Assembly: GCF_035653575.1 (NCBI RefSeq) | Contig: NZ_DASRBQ010000180.1 | Coordinates: forward strand, 1-64,000 | Length of the DNA: 64,000 bases | Direction: 5' to 3' | Source of the DNA: Actinocrinis sp035653575 | GTDB lineage: Bacteria; Actinomycetota; Actinomycetes; Streptomycetales; Catenulisporaceae | Shown: positions 41,663 through 50,156 of the stretch, piece by piece | Position numbering within the stretch: position 1 is the stretch's first letter | How the letters are laid out: every line of letters starts with the position of its first letter | Made by a program: the position numbers and the translations under genes | Notes under the pieces: generated by a model | What the model was told of the DNA's origin: nothing | The model's database searches: none | Seen by the model: only the letters and a program-made list of their open reading frames with translations

Positions 41663-42646
41663 ATGACGGCATCCCAATTCCCGACCGTGCGGCCGAGGCG
41701 GCTGCGGCAGACGCCCGCGCTGCGCCGGCTGGTGGCCGAAACCCGGCTGCACCCGGCCGATTTCGTGCTGCCCATGTTCGTGAAGGAGGGCTTGGACGAG
41801 CCGGCGGCCATCGCCTCGATGCCGGGCGTCTACCAGCACACCCTCTCCAGCCTGCGCAAGGCGGCGCACGAGGCCGTGACGGCCGGCGTCGGGGGACTGA
41901 TGCTGTTCGCCGTGCCTGAGGAGCGGGACGCGATCGGCTCCGCCGCGGTCGATCCGAACGGCATCCTGCAGCGGGCGATCCGCGAGGTGGCCGACGAGGT
42001 CGGCGACTCGACCGTGATCATGAGCGACCTGTGCCTGGACGAGTTCACCGACCACGGGCACTGCGGTGTCCTGCGCGCGGACGGCACGGTCGACAACGAC
42101 GCGACGCTCGAGATCTACGGCGAGATGGCCGTCGCCCAGGCCGAGGCGGGCGCGCACCTGCTTGGCGCGAGCGGGATGATGGACGGCCAGGTCGGCTTCG
42201 TGCGCCGGGCGCTGGACGCGGCCGGATATCAGGACACGGGCATACTGGCCTACGCCGCGAAGTACTCCTCGGCCTTCTTCGGGCCCTTCCGCGACGCGGT
42301 GGAGTCGCAGCTTAAGGGCGACCGCAAGACCTACCAGCAGAACCCGGCGAACGCCGTGGAGGCGCTGCGCGAGGTTCGGCTGGACCTGGCCGAGGGCGCG
42401 GACCTGGTGATGGTCAAGCCCGCCATGTCGTACCTGGACATCGTGCGCCGGGTCGCGGACGAGGTGGACGTGCCCGTGGCGGCCTATCAGATCTCCGGTG
42501 AGATGGCGACGGTCGAGGCGGCCGCGGCGAACGGCTGGATCGACCGGGACGCTGCCATCCTGGAGACGCTGACCTCGATCAAGCGCGCCGGGGCGTCGAT
42601 CATTCTGACGTACTGGGCGTTGGACGCGATCCGACTGCTCGGCTGA
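41663..42646 (+). CDS. hemB: Delta-aminolevulinic acid dehydratase (porphobilinogen synthase)
   Basis: 327 residues. RPRRLRQTPALRRLVAET and DFVLPMFVKEG are at the N-terminus. The metal segment is DLCLDEFTDHGHCGVL, with the two Cys expected of the zinc-type or mixed family. The two active-site Lys are in YAAKYSSAFFGPFRDA and GADLVMVKPAMSYLD. It condenses two ALA molecules. ATG 41663 is set by TAGGCT-N7. The last 47 nt overlap the convergent LivG-like gene. Confidence 0.97.
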   Translation: MTASQFPTVRPRRLRQTPALRRLVAETRLHPADFVLPMFVKEGLDEPAAIASMPGVYQHTLSSLRKAAHEAVTAGVGGLMLFAVPEERDAIGSAAVDPNGILQRAIREVADEVGDSTVIMSDLCLDEFTDHGHCGVLRADGTVDNDATLEIYGEMAVAQAEAGAHLLGASGMMDGQVGFVRRALDAAGYQDTGILAYAAKYSSAFFGPFRDAVESQLKGDRKTYQQNPANAVEALREVRLDLAEGADLVMVKPAMSYLDIVRRVADEVDVPVAAYQISGEMATVEAAAANGWIDRDAAILETLTSIKRAGASIILTYWALDAIRLLG

Positions 42647-43367
42647 CTCCCAACTCCAGCACTTCGTCGCTCACCGCGTCGATGAGTTCGGGGTCGTGCT
42701 CGACCAGGACGATCGCGAGACCGTCCCCGCGCAGCGCGCGCACCGTCCCGGCGAACTCCTCGACCTGCTGCTCGCTCATGCCGGAGGAAGGCTCGTCGAG
42801 GAGCAGGACGCGAGCCCCGGCGGCCAGTGCGCGGGCGATCTCCACGATGCGGGCGACGCCGGTGGGCACGGCGGCGAGCGGCTGCCCGGCGAAGTCGACC
42901 AGACCGAAGCGGCGCAGCAGGTCGCGCACGATGACGGCTGGGTCGTCAGCGCGCCGTCCGGTTGAGCCGGACGACTCGTCCTGGCGCGGTTCGGTCGAGC
43001 GGGACAGCCCTCTTCCCGACAGTTCGGCGGCGACCAGCAGGTTGTCCGCGATATTGAGCGAGCTGAACGGCTCGAGGCGCTGGAAGGTGCGTCCCAGTCC
43101 CAGCCGGGCCCGCCGATGCACCGGCAGCCGCGTCACGTCCCGCCCGAACAGCCACACCCGGCCCGCCGTCGGCCGCAGCGACCCGCAGATCACATCGAGC
43201 AGGGTCGACTTGCCGACGCCGTTCGGCCCGACGAGTCCGAGCACCCGGGCCTCGCCAACCTCGAAGGTCACTTCGCGAAGTACCGGAACGCCCCGATAGC
43301 CAGCGGTAACGCCCTCGACGCGCAGGGGAGCGGATGGAATCAAATTCACATCTCCCTTAGCTCCCAT
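42600..43367 (-). CDS. Orphan LivG-like ABC ATP-binding protein
   Basis: 255 residues. Walker A GPNGVGKST (~res 48-56), the LivG-like FGRDVTRLPVHRRARLGLGRTFQ, Walker B VLLLDEPSSGM and switch IVLVEHD. The ABC signature is degenerate: the position of LSxGQ reads VPTGVARIVEIARAL, lacking the usual Ser and Gln. There is no permease or binding protein nearby. It is probably related to branched-chain amino acid importers but may be a non-transport or repurposed ATPase. Converges on hemB with overlapping 3' ends. Confidence 0.8.
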   Translation of the reverse strand: MGAKGDVNLIPSAPLRVEGVTAGYRGVPVLREVTFEVGEARVLGLVGPNGVGKSTLLDVICGSLRPTAGRVWLFGRDVTRLPVHRRARLGLGRTFQRLEPFSSLNIADNLLVAAELSGRGLSRSTEPRQDESSGSTGRRADDPAVIVRDLLRRFGLVDFAGQPLAAVPTGVARIVEIARALAAGARVLLLDEPSSGMSEQQVEEFAGTVRALRGDGLAIVLVEHDPELIDAVSDEVLELGVSRAVGSRPTPSTSE

Positions 43368-43456
43368 TCACAGACTCCCGTGATACAAAGCAGACTCGCG
43401 TGTAATCGGGGTACTTGTCATCCATCAAGCGGTGACGATCGGAACTTGGAGTGCCG

Positions 43457-44704
43457 GTGGACCACACTCAGGAACAGGGCCGGGCGTCCGACGCTCCCGC
43501 ACCGCCTTCCGAGCTGCGGTCGTCCGGGGCGCAGCCGGTCGCTCCTGAGCCCTTCCAGTCTTCCGTCACGCCGCCGGCGCCCCCTGTTCCGCCCACGCCG
43601 GATGTCGTGCCGAACCAGCCCATCCGCATCTCCCCGCTACGCGCGCTGGCTGAGATCGGCGCGGTGTACTTCGTCTCGTTCGGCCTCGGCGTGATCAGCG
43701 CGGTCGGCCTGCTCACCGATCCGGCGCTCGGCTCCGACCAGCAGATCCATTCCTGGATCGAGGCCGGCAGCGAGATGATGCAGTACATCATGCAGGCGTG
43801 CACCGTGGTGTTCGGTGTGGCGTACTTCAGCCTGCGCCGCGGTCTCACGCTCAGCTCGATCTTCGGCCGCTTCAACAAGCCGAAGCCTCCTGCGCTGTAC
43901 GCGCCGTACGGCTCGTACCCGGGTGTTCCGAACGCAGGTGCTGCGTACCCGGGAGCGGCGTATCCGTCGGGGCAGTACTCGGCCGATCAGTACCCGGTGC
44001 CGCAGTATCAGTACCCGTATCCGACGCAGACTCAGCTGTACGCGCCGCCGTACTCCGCCCCCGCGCCGCCCGGCTACCAGGGCTACACGCCCTACCCGCA
44101 GATGGCATACGCGCCGACCCGGCCCGCCGAGCGTGGCCGGAGCTGGCAGTTCGCTCGGGCGTTCTTCCTGTCCATGGCCGGCGTGCTCGGGTTCCTGCTC
44201 GCCGTGGTGATCTACGTCAACGTCACCGGCAAGTCCACCGGCGCGCCGGACCAGGGCCACAGCCTGTGGATGGTCCCGGTCGGCATCGTGGTCGCGCTCT
44301 CGGCCGGCTTCGGCGAGGAGGTGCTGATCACCGGGATGGTGGTCACCGCCCTCGAACAGGCCGGCTTCGGCAAGCGCGCCTGGGTGATCTACCTGGTCGC
44401 GATCGCGCTGCGGATCCCGTTCCACCTGTACTACGGCTGGGCCTCGCTCGCGGTGATCTGCTTCACCGTGGTCAACATCTGGGTCTACCGGCGCTGGCGG
44501 CTGCTGTGGCCGATCGTGCTCGCGCACGCCGTCTACGACGCACTGGAGTTCGCCGGTTCGCTCCAGCCCGCGCTGGCCGGCCTCGGGCTGCTCGCGCTGG
44601 GCCTGGCGACCTTCGTGATGGTGATCGTGATCGCCTGCATCGAGCTGTCCGACCGCTCGGCCCGCCGCCGCTTCAACCAGTGGCGCACGGCGGTCGGCGT
44701 CTGA
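43457..44704 (+). CDS. CPBP-family intramembrane protease-like protein with Pro/Tyr-rich segment
   Basis: 415 residues. A Pro-rich N-terminus (~1-55), two TMs (~60-130), a cytoplasmic Tyr/Pro/Gly/Ala-repeat segment (~150-220, YPGAAYPSGQYSAD type), then four or five TMs. The CPBP motifs are GFGEEVLITGM (motif 1, but Arg of EExxxR is replaced by Thr), RIPFHLYYG (motif 2 His) and LAHAVYDALEF (motif 3 His, Asp). It may be an intramembrane peptidase with an altered motif or a pseudo-enzyme. GTG 43457 has GGAG five bases upstream. The stop is inside a 17-bp tandem repeat. Confidence 0.8.
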   Translation: MDHTQEQGRASDAPAPPSELRSSGAQPVAPEPFQSSVTPPAPPVPPTPDVVPNQPIRISPLRALAEIGAVYFVSFGLGVISAVGLLTDPALGSDQQIHSWIEAGSEMMQYIMQACTVVFGVAYFSLRRGLTLSSIFGRFNKPKPPALYAPYGSYPGVPNAGAAYPGAAYPSGQYSADQYPVPQYQYPYPTQTQLYAPPYSAPAPPGYQGYTPYPQMAYAPTRPAERGRSWQFARAFFLSMAGVLGFLLAVVIYVNVTGKSTGAPDQGHSLWMVPVGIVVALSAGFGEEVLITGMVVTALEQAGFGKRAWVIYLVAIALRIPFHLYYGWASLAVICFTVVNIWVYRRWRLLWPIVLAHAVYDALEFAGSLQPALAGLGLLALGLATFVMVIVIACIELSDRSARRRFNQWRTAVGV

Positions 44705-44747
44705 CGGCGCCCGGAGTCTGATGGCGCTCAGAGTCTGACAGTCCGGC
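44699..44747 (+). repeat. 17-bp tandem repeat (about 3 units) spanning the CPBP gene stop
   Basis: GTCTGACGGCGCCCGGA (44699-44715), GTCTGATGGCGCTCAGA (44716-44732) and GTCTGACAGTCCGGC (44733-44747). The first contains the TGA stop. Confidence 0.8.
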
Positions 44748-44785
44748 GCCGCTGCTCTCGGGCCGCCGCTTTTGCGACCGCCCGC

Positions 44786-44845
44786 GTCAGGACGGCTTAC
44801 GTCAGGACGGCTTGCGTCAGGACGGCTTGCGTCAGGACGGCTTGC
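44786..44845 (-). repeat. 15-bp x4 tandem repeat of the last codons and stop of the TetR gene
   Basis: Units 44786-44800, 44801-44815, 44816-44830 and 44831-44845 (GTCAGGACGGCTTGC; the outermost has one change). On the coding strand each reads Arg-Lys-Pro-Ser-stop, in frame, so four successive tails with stops follow the gene body. Confidence 0.95.
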
Positions 44846-45473
44846 GCCCGGTCACACCCCAGGCCACCAGCCGGGTCAGGCCAGAGCGCAGCTCGCCGTC
44901 CTTGACCGACCAGCTGTCGAAGGCCCTGGTGTGTGACGCGCTCGCGGCCAGCATGGTGACCAGCGCTCCGGCGGTCGCGGCCGGATGCACGTCGGCGTCC
45001 AGCTTCCCGCCGCGCTGCAGTTCCGAGATCGCCTCGGTCAGCGCCTGCACCACCGAGTTGAGCAGCTTCATGCGTATCCGGGAGAACCGCCGGTCCCCCT
45101 CGGCCGCGGCCAGGTCCACCACGCGCAGGATCGCGTCGTGCTGCCGCCAGAAGTCCAGGAAGCCGTCCACGAGGGCCGCGGCGGCCACGGCGCCGGAGCG
45201 CCCGTTCCAGCTCTGCTCCGCGGCCAGGTCCCGGAGCGTCCCGGCCTCCTTGAGCACCTCGTTGGCCAGCTCGACCACCGCGGTCTGGATGTCCGGGAAG
45301 TACTGGTAGAAGGTGGCCGGCGAGGTTCCGGCCTGCCGGGCCACGTCGATCACGGTCACGTCCCGGTACGAGGTGGACGCGATCAGCTCGCCGAGGCATT
45401 CGAGGAGCCGGGTGCGGGTGGCCTGACCCCGGCGGCCGGCGATCCGCCCGTCAACGGTACGTACTTGTGTCAT
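44832..45473 (-). CDS. TetR-family transcriptional regulator
   Basis: 213 residues. An N-terminal HTH (~15-60: ATRTRLLECLGELIAS, VTVIDVARQAGTSPATFYQYF) precedes a helical ligand-binding domain resembling the KstR2/EthR-like group of actinobacterial TetR proteins. The target is unknown; the YdeP-type molybdoenzyme gene lies upstream on the same strand. ATG 45473 is preceded by TAAACT six bases away, in an AT-rich promoter, and an inverted repeat ACGGTA/TACCGT overlaps the start, compatible with autorepression. The last five codons are tandemly repeated. Confidence 0.9.
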   Translation of the reverse strand: MTQVRTVDGRIAGRRGQATRTRLLECLGELIASTSYRDVTVIDVARQAGTSPATFYQYFPDIQTAVVELANEVLKEAGTLRDLAAEQSWNGRSGAVAAAALVDGFLDFWRQHDAILRVVDLAAAEGDRRFSRIRMKLLNSVVQALTEAISELQRGGKLDADVHPAATAGALVTMLAASASHTRAFDSWSVKDGELRSGLTRLVAWGVTGRKPS

Positions 45474-45485
45474 ACCGTCAGTTTA
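45454..45485 (-). promoter_or_regulatory. tetR promoter and candidate operator
   Basis: TAAACT (45485-45480) ends 6 nt before ATG 45473. ACGGTA (45454-45459) and TACCGT (45473-45478) form an inverted repeat across the start codon, where a bound repressor would block initiation. The remaining gap to 45577 is AT-rich but shows no gene. Confidence 0.4.
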
Positions 45486-45576
45486 TATATGGCTCGATAG
45501 ATTGCATTTGTGACGGAGCATCGGTTGCGCCATCTGGTGGACCCTCAGCTCTCGTAGGCTCAGCTGCCCTGTTCTG

Positions 45577-47919
45577 TCAGCCGTCTGCCGACGCTTCGGC
45601 CGCGACTCCGGCCGGCGCCCCGGCCGGAACCAGGCGTACTACCACCGATTTAGACGTCGGCGTGTTCGATACCTGCGCCGTCGAGTCGAGCGGCACGAGC
45701 ACGTTCGTCTCCGGGAAATACGAGGCAGCGCAGCCGCGCGCGGTCGGGTAGCTCACGACGCGGAAGTCCGCGGCGCGCCGCTCCACCCCGTCCTGCCACA
45801 CGGAGACGAGGTCGACCCGATCGCCGTCCGCGATGCCGAGGCCGGCCAGATCCACCGGGTTCACGAACACCACCCGGCGCCCTTGTTTGACGCCGCGGTA
45901 CCGGTCATCGAGTCCGTAGATAGTGGTGTTGTACTGGTCGTGCGAGCGGACGGTCTGCAACAGCAGGTGCCCTTGCGGCACGCGCAGCACCTCGAGCGCG
46001 TTGACGGTGAAGTTCGCCTTGCCGGTCGCGGTGGGGAAGGTACGCGAGTCGCGCGGGCCGTGCGGCAACTGGAAGCCGCCGGGTTCGCGCACCCGCTTGT
46101 TGAAGTCCGCGAAGCCGGGCACGACGCGCTCCACCCGCTCCCTGATCCGGTCGTAGTCGGCGGCAAGCCAGCTCCACTCGATCGATTCCGCCCCGTCCGT
46201 CACCCGATCGCCGAACAGCTCCCTGGCCAGCCCGGCGACGATGGCGACCTCGCTCTTCAGCTGCGGCGACGCCGGCTCAAGCCGACCGCGCGAGGCGTGC
46301 ACCATCGACATCGAGTCCTCGACCGTCACGAACTGCTCGCCGCCCTCTTGCACGTCCCGCTCGGTGCGGCCGAGGGTGGGCAGGATCAGCGCGGCGCGGC
46401 CGGTGACCGCGTGCGAACGGTTGAGCTTCGTGGAGACCTGCACAGTCAGCGCGCAGTTGCGCACCGCCGCCTCGGTGACCGCCGTGTCCGGGGTCGCGTT
46501 CACGAAGTTCCCGCCGACCGCGAAGAACACCTTGACCTTGCCGTCGCGCATCGCCCGGATCGCGTCCACGGTGTCGTAGCCGTGCTCGCGCGGCGGCTCA
46601 AAGCCGAACTCGGCCGCGAGCGCGTCCAGGAACTTGGCCGGGGGCTTCTCGTAGATGCCCATCGTGCGGTCGCCCTGCACGTTGGAGTGTCCGCGCACCG
46701 GGCACACCCCGGCCCCCGGCCGCCCCACGTTGCCGCGCAGCAGCAGGAAGTTGACGATCTCACGGATGGTCGGCACCGCGTGCTTGTGCTGCGTCAGGCC
46801 CATCGCCCAGCACACGATGATGTTGCGCGCCGCGAGTACCCGCTTGGCCAGCGCCTCGATCTGCTCGCGCGGCAGACCGGTGGCCTCAAGCACGTCGTCC
46901 CAGGACGTCTCGCGGACGTCCTTCGCATATGCGTCGAAGCCGTGCGTGTGCTGCTCGATGAACGCCTGATCGAGGACGTGCCCTGGCGCGCGGTCCTCGG
47001 CCTCCAGCAGCAGCCTGCCGAGCGCGCGGAACAGTGCCAGATCGCCGCCGAGTCGGATCTGGAGGAAGGCGTCCGCCAGCGCCGTGCCGCTGCCGACCAG
47101 GCCCCGGACGGTCTGCGGGTTCTTGAACCGGATCAGGCCGGCCTCGGGCAGCGGGTTGACCGCGACGATCTGCGCGCCCGCGCGCTTGGCCCGCTCCAGG
47201 GCGGTGAGCATCCTCGGATGGTTGGTGCCCGGGTTCTGGCCGACCACGATGATCAGGTCGGCCTTGTACAGGTCGTCGAGCGAGACCGAGCCTTTGCCGA
47301 CGCCGAGCGTCTCGCTCAGCGCGGAGCCGCTGGACTCGTGACACATGTTCGAGCAGTCGGGCAGGTTGTTGGTGCCGTAGCGACGCACCATCAGCTGGTA
47401 GAGGAAGGCGGCCTCGTTCGAGGTGCGGCCGGAGGTGTAGAACACCGCCTCGTCCGGCGCGCAGACGCGCAGCGCGTCGGCGGTGATCCGGAAGGCCTCG
47501 GGCCAGCCGACCGGCCGGTAGTGGTCGGCGTCCGGGGCCTTGTACATCGGTTCGGTCAGCCGGCCCTGCTGGCCGAGCCAGTAGTCGGACTTGCCGGCCA
47601 GGTCCGCCAAGGAGTGCTCGGCGAAGAACTCGCGGGTGACCCGGCGCAGCGTCGCCTCCTCGGCGACCGCCTTCGCGCCGTTCTCGCAGAACTCCAGGTG
47701 CCCGCGGTCCTGGCCCTCGGGCCAGGCGCAGCCGGGACAGTCGAAGCCGTCGACCTGATTGACCCGCAGCAGCGTCAGCGCGGTGCGCTTGACCCCCATC
47801 TGCTGCTGCGCGATCCGTAGCGAGTGGGCGGCGCCGGGGATTCCGGCGGCCCAGTCCTTCGCCTCGGTGACGGTCAAACCCTCGTCGGTGGGGTCTTGTC
47901 GCGGTGCTGCGGTGGCCAT
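45577..47919 (-). CDS. FdhF/YdeP-family molybdopterin oxidoreductase
   Basis: 780 residues. An N-terminal CPGC pair (FDCPGCAWPEG) is a partial iron-sulfur motif. The molybdopterin domain includes VFYTSGRTSNEAAF, DCSNMCHESSGSAL (Cys candidate for the Mo ligand), IVVGQNPGTNHPRML and VCPVRGHSNVQGDRTMG, and the C-terminal cap has RSHDQYNTTIYG and VNPVDLAGLGIADGDRV. YdeP-type proteins are linked to acid resistance or formate-type reactions, but the physiological substrate is unclear. No fdhD, electron-transfer partner or cofactor genes are adjacent. ATG 47919 has AGGAGG upstream. Confidence 0.9.
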   Translation of the reverse strand: MATAAPRQDPTDEGLTVTEAKDWAAGIPGAAHSLRIAQQQMGVKRTALTLLRVNQVDGFDCPGCAWPEGQDRGHLEFCENGAKAVAEEATLRRVTREFFAEHSLADLAGKSDYWLGQQGRLTEPMYKAPDADHYRPVGWPEAFRITADALRVCAPDEAVFYTSGRTSNEAAFLYQLMVRRYGTNNLPDCSNMCHESSGSALSETLGVGKGSVSLDDLYKADLIIVVGQNPGTNHPRMLTALERAKRAGAQIVAVNPLPEAGLIRFKNPQTVRGLVGSGTALADAFLQIRLGGDLALFRALGRLLLEAEDRAPGHVLDQAFIEQHTHGFDAYAKDVRETSWDDVLEATGLPREQIEALAKRVLAARNIIVCWAMGLTQHKHAVPTIREIVNFLLLRGNVGRPGAGVCPVRGHSNVQGDRTMGIYEKPPAKFLDALAAEFGFEPPREHGYDTVDAIRAMRDGKVKVFFAVGGNFVNATPDTAVTEAAVRNCALTVQVSTKLNRSHAVTGRAALILPTLGRTERDVQEGGEQFVTVEDSMSMVHASRGRLEPASPQLKSEVAIVAGLARELFGDRVTDGAESIEWSWLAADYDRIRERVERVVPGFADFNKRVREPGGFQLPHGPRDSRTFPTATGKANFTVNALEVLRVPQGHLLLQTVRSHDQYNTTIYGLDDRYRGVKQGRRVVFVNPVDLAGLGIADGDRVDLVSVWQDGVERRAADFRVVSYPTARGCAASYFPETNVLVPLDSTAQVSNTPTSKSVVVRLVPAGAPAGVAAEASADG

Positions 47920-48100
47920 CGTTGCCTCCTGGGGTTCCTACCTGCACTGTACCGCTGCGCATGTCTCACCCCATTGAGTGAATTGTCTGTTATTCGACCT
48001 ACGCCCTTTCGTGGCTCCTCATGCAATGGAAGCTCCGCGCCTTCCATGAGGGCTGTGCGGCCGGGCGCGCGGCGCGCGTTCGGCCAGAAGGGAATTCTTG

Positions 48101-48796
48101 ATGGGAACCCATGCCAAACCCCGGACACGGGTGCGTTCCATCGCGCTGGGCACACTGGCCGTCGGCGCGACCCTGACTGGAGTGGGCCTGACCGCTGCTG
48201 CGCTCGACCCGGCCGGGGCGAACCTGGCGGACGGAACACAGGGCGGCAATCCGGTCGACCTGGCGGCCAGCGGCCTCGGCGCGCCGGTGCCGGTGGCGGA
48301 CGTCAGTTCGCTGGACGGGGTCGCGCTTCCGAGTGGCGGGCTGAGCACCGGAACGCTCTCGCTCGGCACCGTCCCGACGCTCGGAACCGGCACTGTGACC
48401 GGTGGCCTGCTGCCCGGTTCGGCGACGGCGGTGCGACCGAGGCAGGCGGCGCCGGAGCCGACCTGGGCGCACGGTGTGACCGTCGGCAAGATGCCGGGGC
48501 ATCAAACGCCGCAGGGCGCCGCGAGCAACGCGACTCAGTCGAGCAGCACCGCGTCGCCGGCTTCCAGCGGCGGCAGCGGCAACACCGGCAGCAGCGGAAC
48601 CGGCAGCGGGAGCCTGGGCACGGTAACCGGCCTGCTCCCCACTGGTCAGCTTCCGCTCGATCAGTTGAGCACCTCCTCGGTAGACAACACGTTGAACCAG
48701 GTCGCGCCCGGCGTGTCCGGCAACCTGTCCAGCGGCTTCGGCAAGGCCAAGTCGACGGTCGCGGGTCTGCTCAACGAGGTGGCGGGTCTCCTCTGA
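48101..48796 (+). CDS. Secreted low-complexity protein of unknown function
   Basis: 231 residues. A signal peptide (RSIALGTLAVGATLTGVGLTAAAL, ~res 11-34) precedes a Gly/Ser/Leu/Val-rich sequence with repeated GLLPxG and LGTVxxLG motifs. The C-terminus (QVAPGVSGNLSSGFGKAKSTVAGLLNEVAGLL) is amphipathic, as in some small secreted actinobacterial surface proteins. I do not recognise a family. ATG 48101 has GAAGGGA eight bases upstream. An inverted repeat follows the stop. Confidence 0.65.
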   Translation: MGTHAKPRTRVRSIALGTLAVGATLTGVGLTAAALDPAGANLADGTQGGNPVDLAASGLGAPVPVADVSSLDGVALPSGGLSTGTLSLGTVPTLGTGTVTGGLLPGSATAVRPRQAAPEPTWAHGVTVGKMPGHQTPQGAASNATQSSSTASPASSGGSGNTGSSGTGSGSLGTVTGLLPTGQLPLDQLSTSSVDNTLNQVAPGVSGNLSSGFGKAKSTVAGLLNEVAGLL

Positions 48797-48806
48797 CCGT
48801 CGCCGA

Positions 48807-48843
48807 CCTGACCACTGACCGGGCCGTCCGATCACTGGTCAGG
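48807..48843 (+). terminator. Candidate terminator
   Basis: CCTGACCA (48807-48814) and TGGTCAGG (48836-48843) form an 8-bp stem 11 nt after the stop of the secreted-protein gene. There is no T tract. Confidence 0.45.
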
Positions 48844-48924
48844 GCACACTTGCGGGTGACGGCCTGTCACCCCCGGGAATGAAGACTGCTGACACCGCTT
48901 GGGCTGGTCGGCAAGATTCACACA

Positions 48925-49449
48925 GTGGACGCCACGGGCTTCGATACCTTCGTGCACCGCGACTACGCGGAGCTCTTCGCGTTGGTCCCCGCGATCGCGG
49001 TGGGCTCGATCGCCGCGTTCATGCTCAAGGACCGCCTCTCGGGCGAGGCGGTCCCGGAAATCGTCGAGCCGATGGCCAGCACCGGCGCAGGCCGCGCGAC
49101 CTTGGCGGGCACGCTCGACGAGGCCCTCAACTCCTGGCTCGGCGCCGAATTCTCCCTGTTGCGCCCCGATGAGGAACTCGCCCTCGTCGGCGTCATGCTG
49201 GCCGCGATGGCCGAGGGCATCGAGCACGATCCGCTCGCCTATCCGCTCCTGGCCTGCGCAGCAGCCCGCCTGGTCCCGGAAACCGCGCCACCGGACGCGG
49301 CGGGCATGGGGGACGCGAGCGGACGACGCGGCTGGACCGGACTGACCGAACGAGCGCGCCGCGCCGCCGTCGAGGTGCTGCGTCCGCTCGCCCTCTCCAC
49401 GCTGGTCCGCGCGGCCACGTGGGATCTCGTCGAGCAGGCGCACGCATGA
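48925..49449 (+). CDS. Hypothetical helical protein, first gene of a three-gene cassette
   Basis: 174 residues, mostly helical, with a hydrophobic stretch ELFALVPAIAVGSIAAFML near the N-terminus (not clearly a TM), then LNSWLGAEFSLLRPDEELALVGVMLAAMAEGI. I do not recognise a family. GTG 48925 is the only good start; a longer frame is not available. Its stop overlaps the next gene (ATGA), so the two are coupled. Confidence 0.6.
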   Translation: MDATGFDTFVHRDYAELFALVPAIAVGSIAAFMLKDRLSGEAVPEIVEPMASTGAGRATLAGTLDEALNSWLGAEFSLLRPDEELALVGVMLAAMAEGIEHDPLAYPLLACAAARLVPETAPPDAAGMGDASGRRGWTGLTERARRAAVEVLRPLALSTLVRAATWDLVEQAHA

Positions 49450-50153
49450 CCGCGACCAGCACTGCATCGAATAGCGCTGCATCGGCCGGCACAGGATCGA
49501 ATAGCGCAGGGTCGACCGGCACACCATCGACCGGCACACCATCGACCGACACAGAATCGACCAGGACCGAATCGACCGGCGCAGCCGCAGCGGCCAAGGA
49601 GGAGACCGCGCCGACCGGGGCCTGGATGGCGCACGCCGCCGATCCCGCGCGGTTCGCGATTCCGGCTCCGGCTCCGGCGCCGGTGCTCGCACCGTACCTC
49701 GGACTGGTTACCTCAGTGCTTTGCGCGTTAGGCGGCGGCTGGTTACTCCTTGCGCCCTATGCACTCGACATTCGACGCGGTGCCGCCAAGCTGCCCCGCG
49801 CGGCCGCGGTTGATCTGGAAACCGGCGCGGCGATCGTCGCGGTCGCGCTGTTGTCCGCGATTCTCTTCGCCGTCGCATTGTTTTCCCGGCTACGCCCGCA
49901 GGATGACGTCACCGAATTCGAAATCGACGAGCAGTCAGTACAAGCCCGGACTTTCGAACCTGAATCCGCTGAACCTGATGTCGACCCGGATCCCGAGCCC
50001 GAGTCCGAGACCAAGTCCACCGAACCCCCTGCCACCGCCATCCCCAACTCGAGCAGCGCGCTGCGCGACTTGCTCACGCCGCTGGTCGCCGCGCTCGCCG
50101 CCGACCTACGCAGCCAGGAGCATGGCGATCAGGGCCGACGACAGGAGCCGTGA
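49446..50153 (+). CDS. Two-helix membrane protein, SPW-like, with Ser/Thr-rich N-terminus
   Basis: 235 residues. Residues ~1-60 are Ser/Thr/Gly repeats encoded by a degenerate tandem repeat (ACCGGCACACCATCG type). Two TMs follow (~82-105 and ~122-145), with GGGWLLLAPYALDIRRGAAK between, then an acidic Pro/Glu C-terminus. The helix pair matches the next protein: GGWL-x2-AP-x-L and the DxxTGAA block. The pattern resembles SPW-repeat proteins. Function unknown. Confidence 0.65.
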   Translation: MTATSTASNSAASAGTGSNSAGSTGTPSTGTPSTDTESTRTESTGAAAAAKEETAPTGAWMAHAADPARFAIPAPAPAPVLAPYLGLVTSVLCALGGGWLLLAPYALDIRRGAAKLPRAAAVDLETGAAIVAVALLSAILFAVALFSRLRPQDDVTEFEIDEQSVQARTFEPESAEPDVDPDPEPESETKSTEPPATAIPNSSSALRDLLTPLVAALAADLRSQEHGDQGRRQEP

Positions 50154-50156
50154 ACG

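Noticed and set aside
39652..41811. A 719-codon minus-strand frame opposite the hemD fusion
   Set aside because: It is a shadow of hemD: Arg/Gly/His-rich with no family pattern, as expected from antisense reading of high-GC codons.
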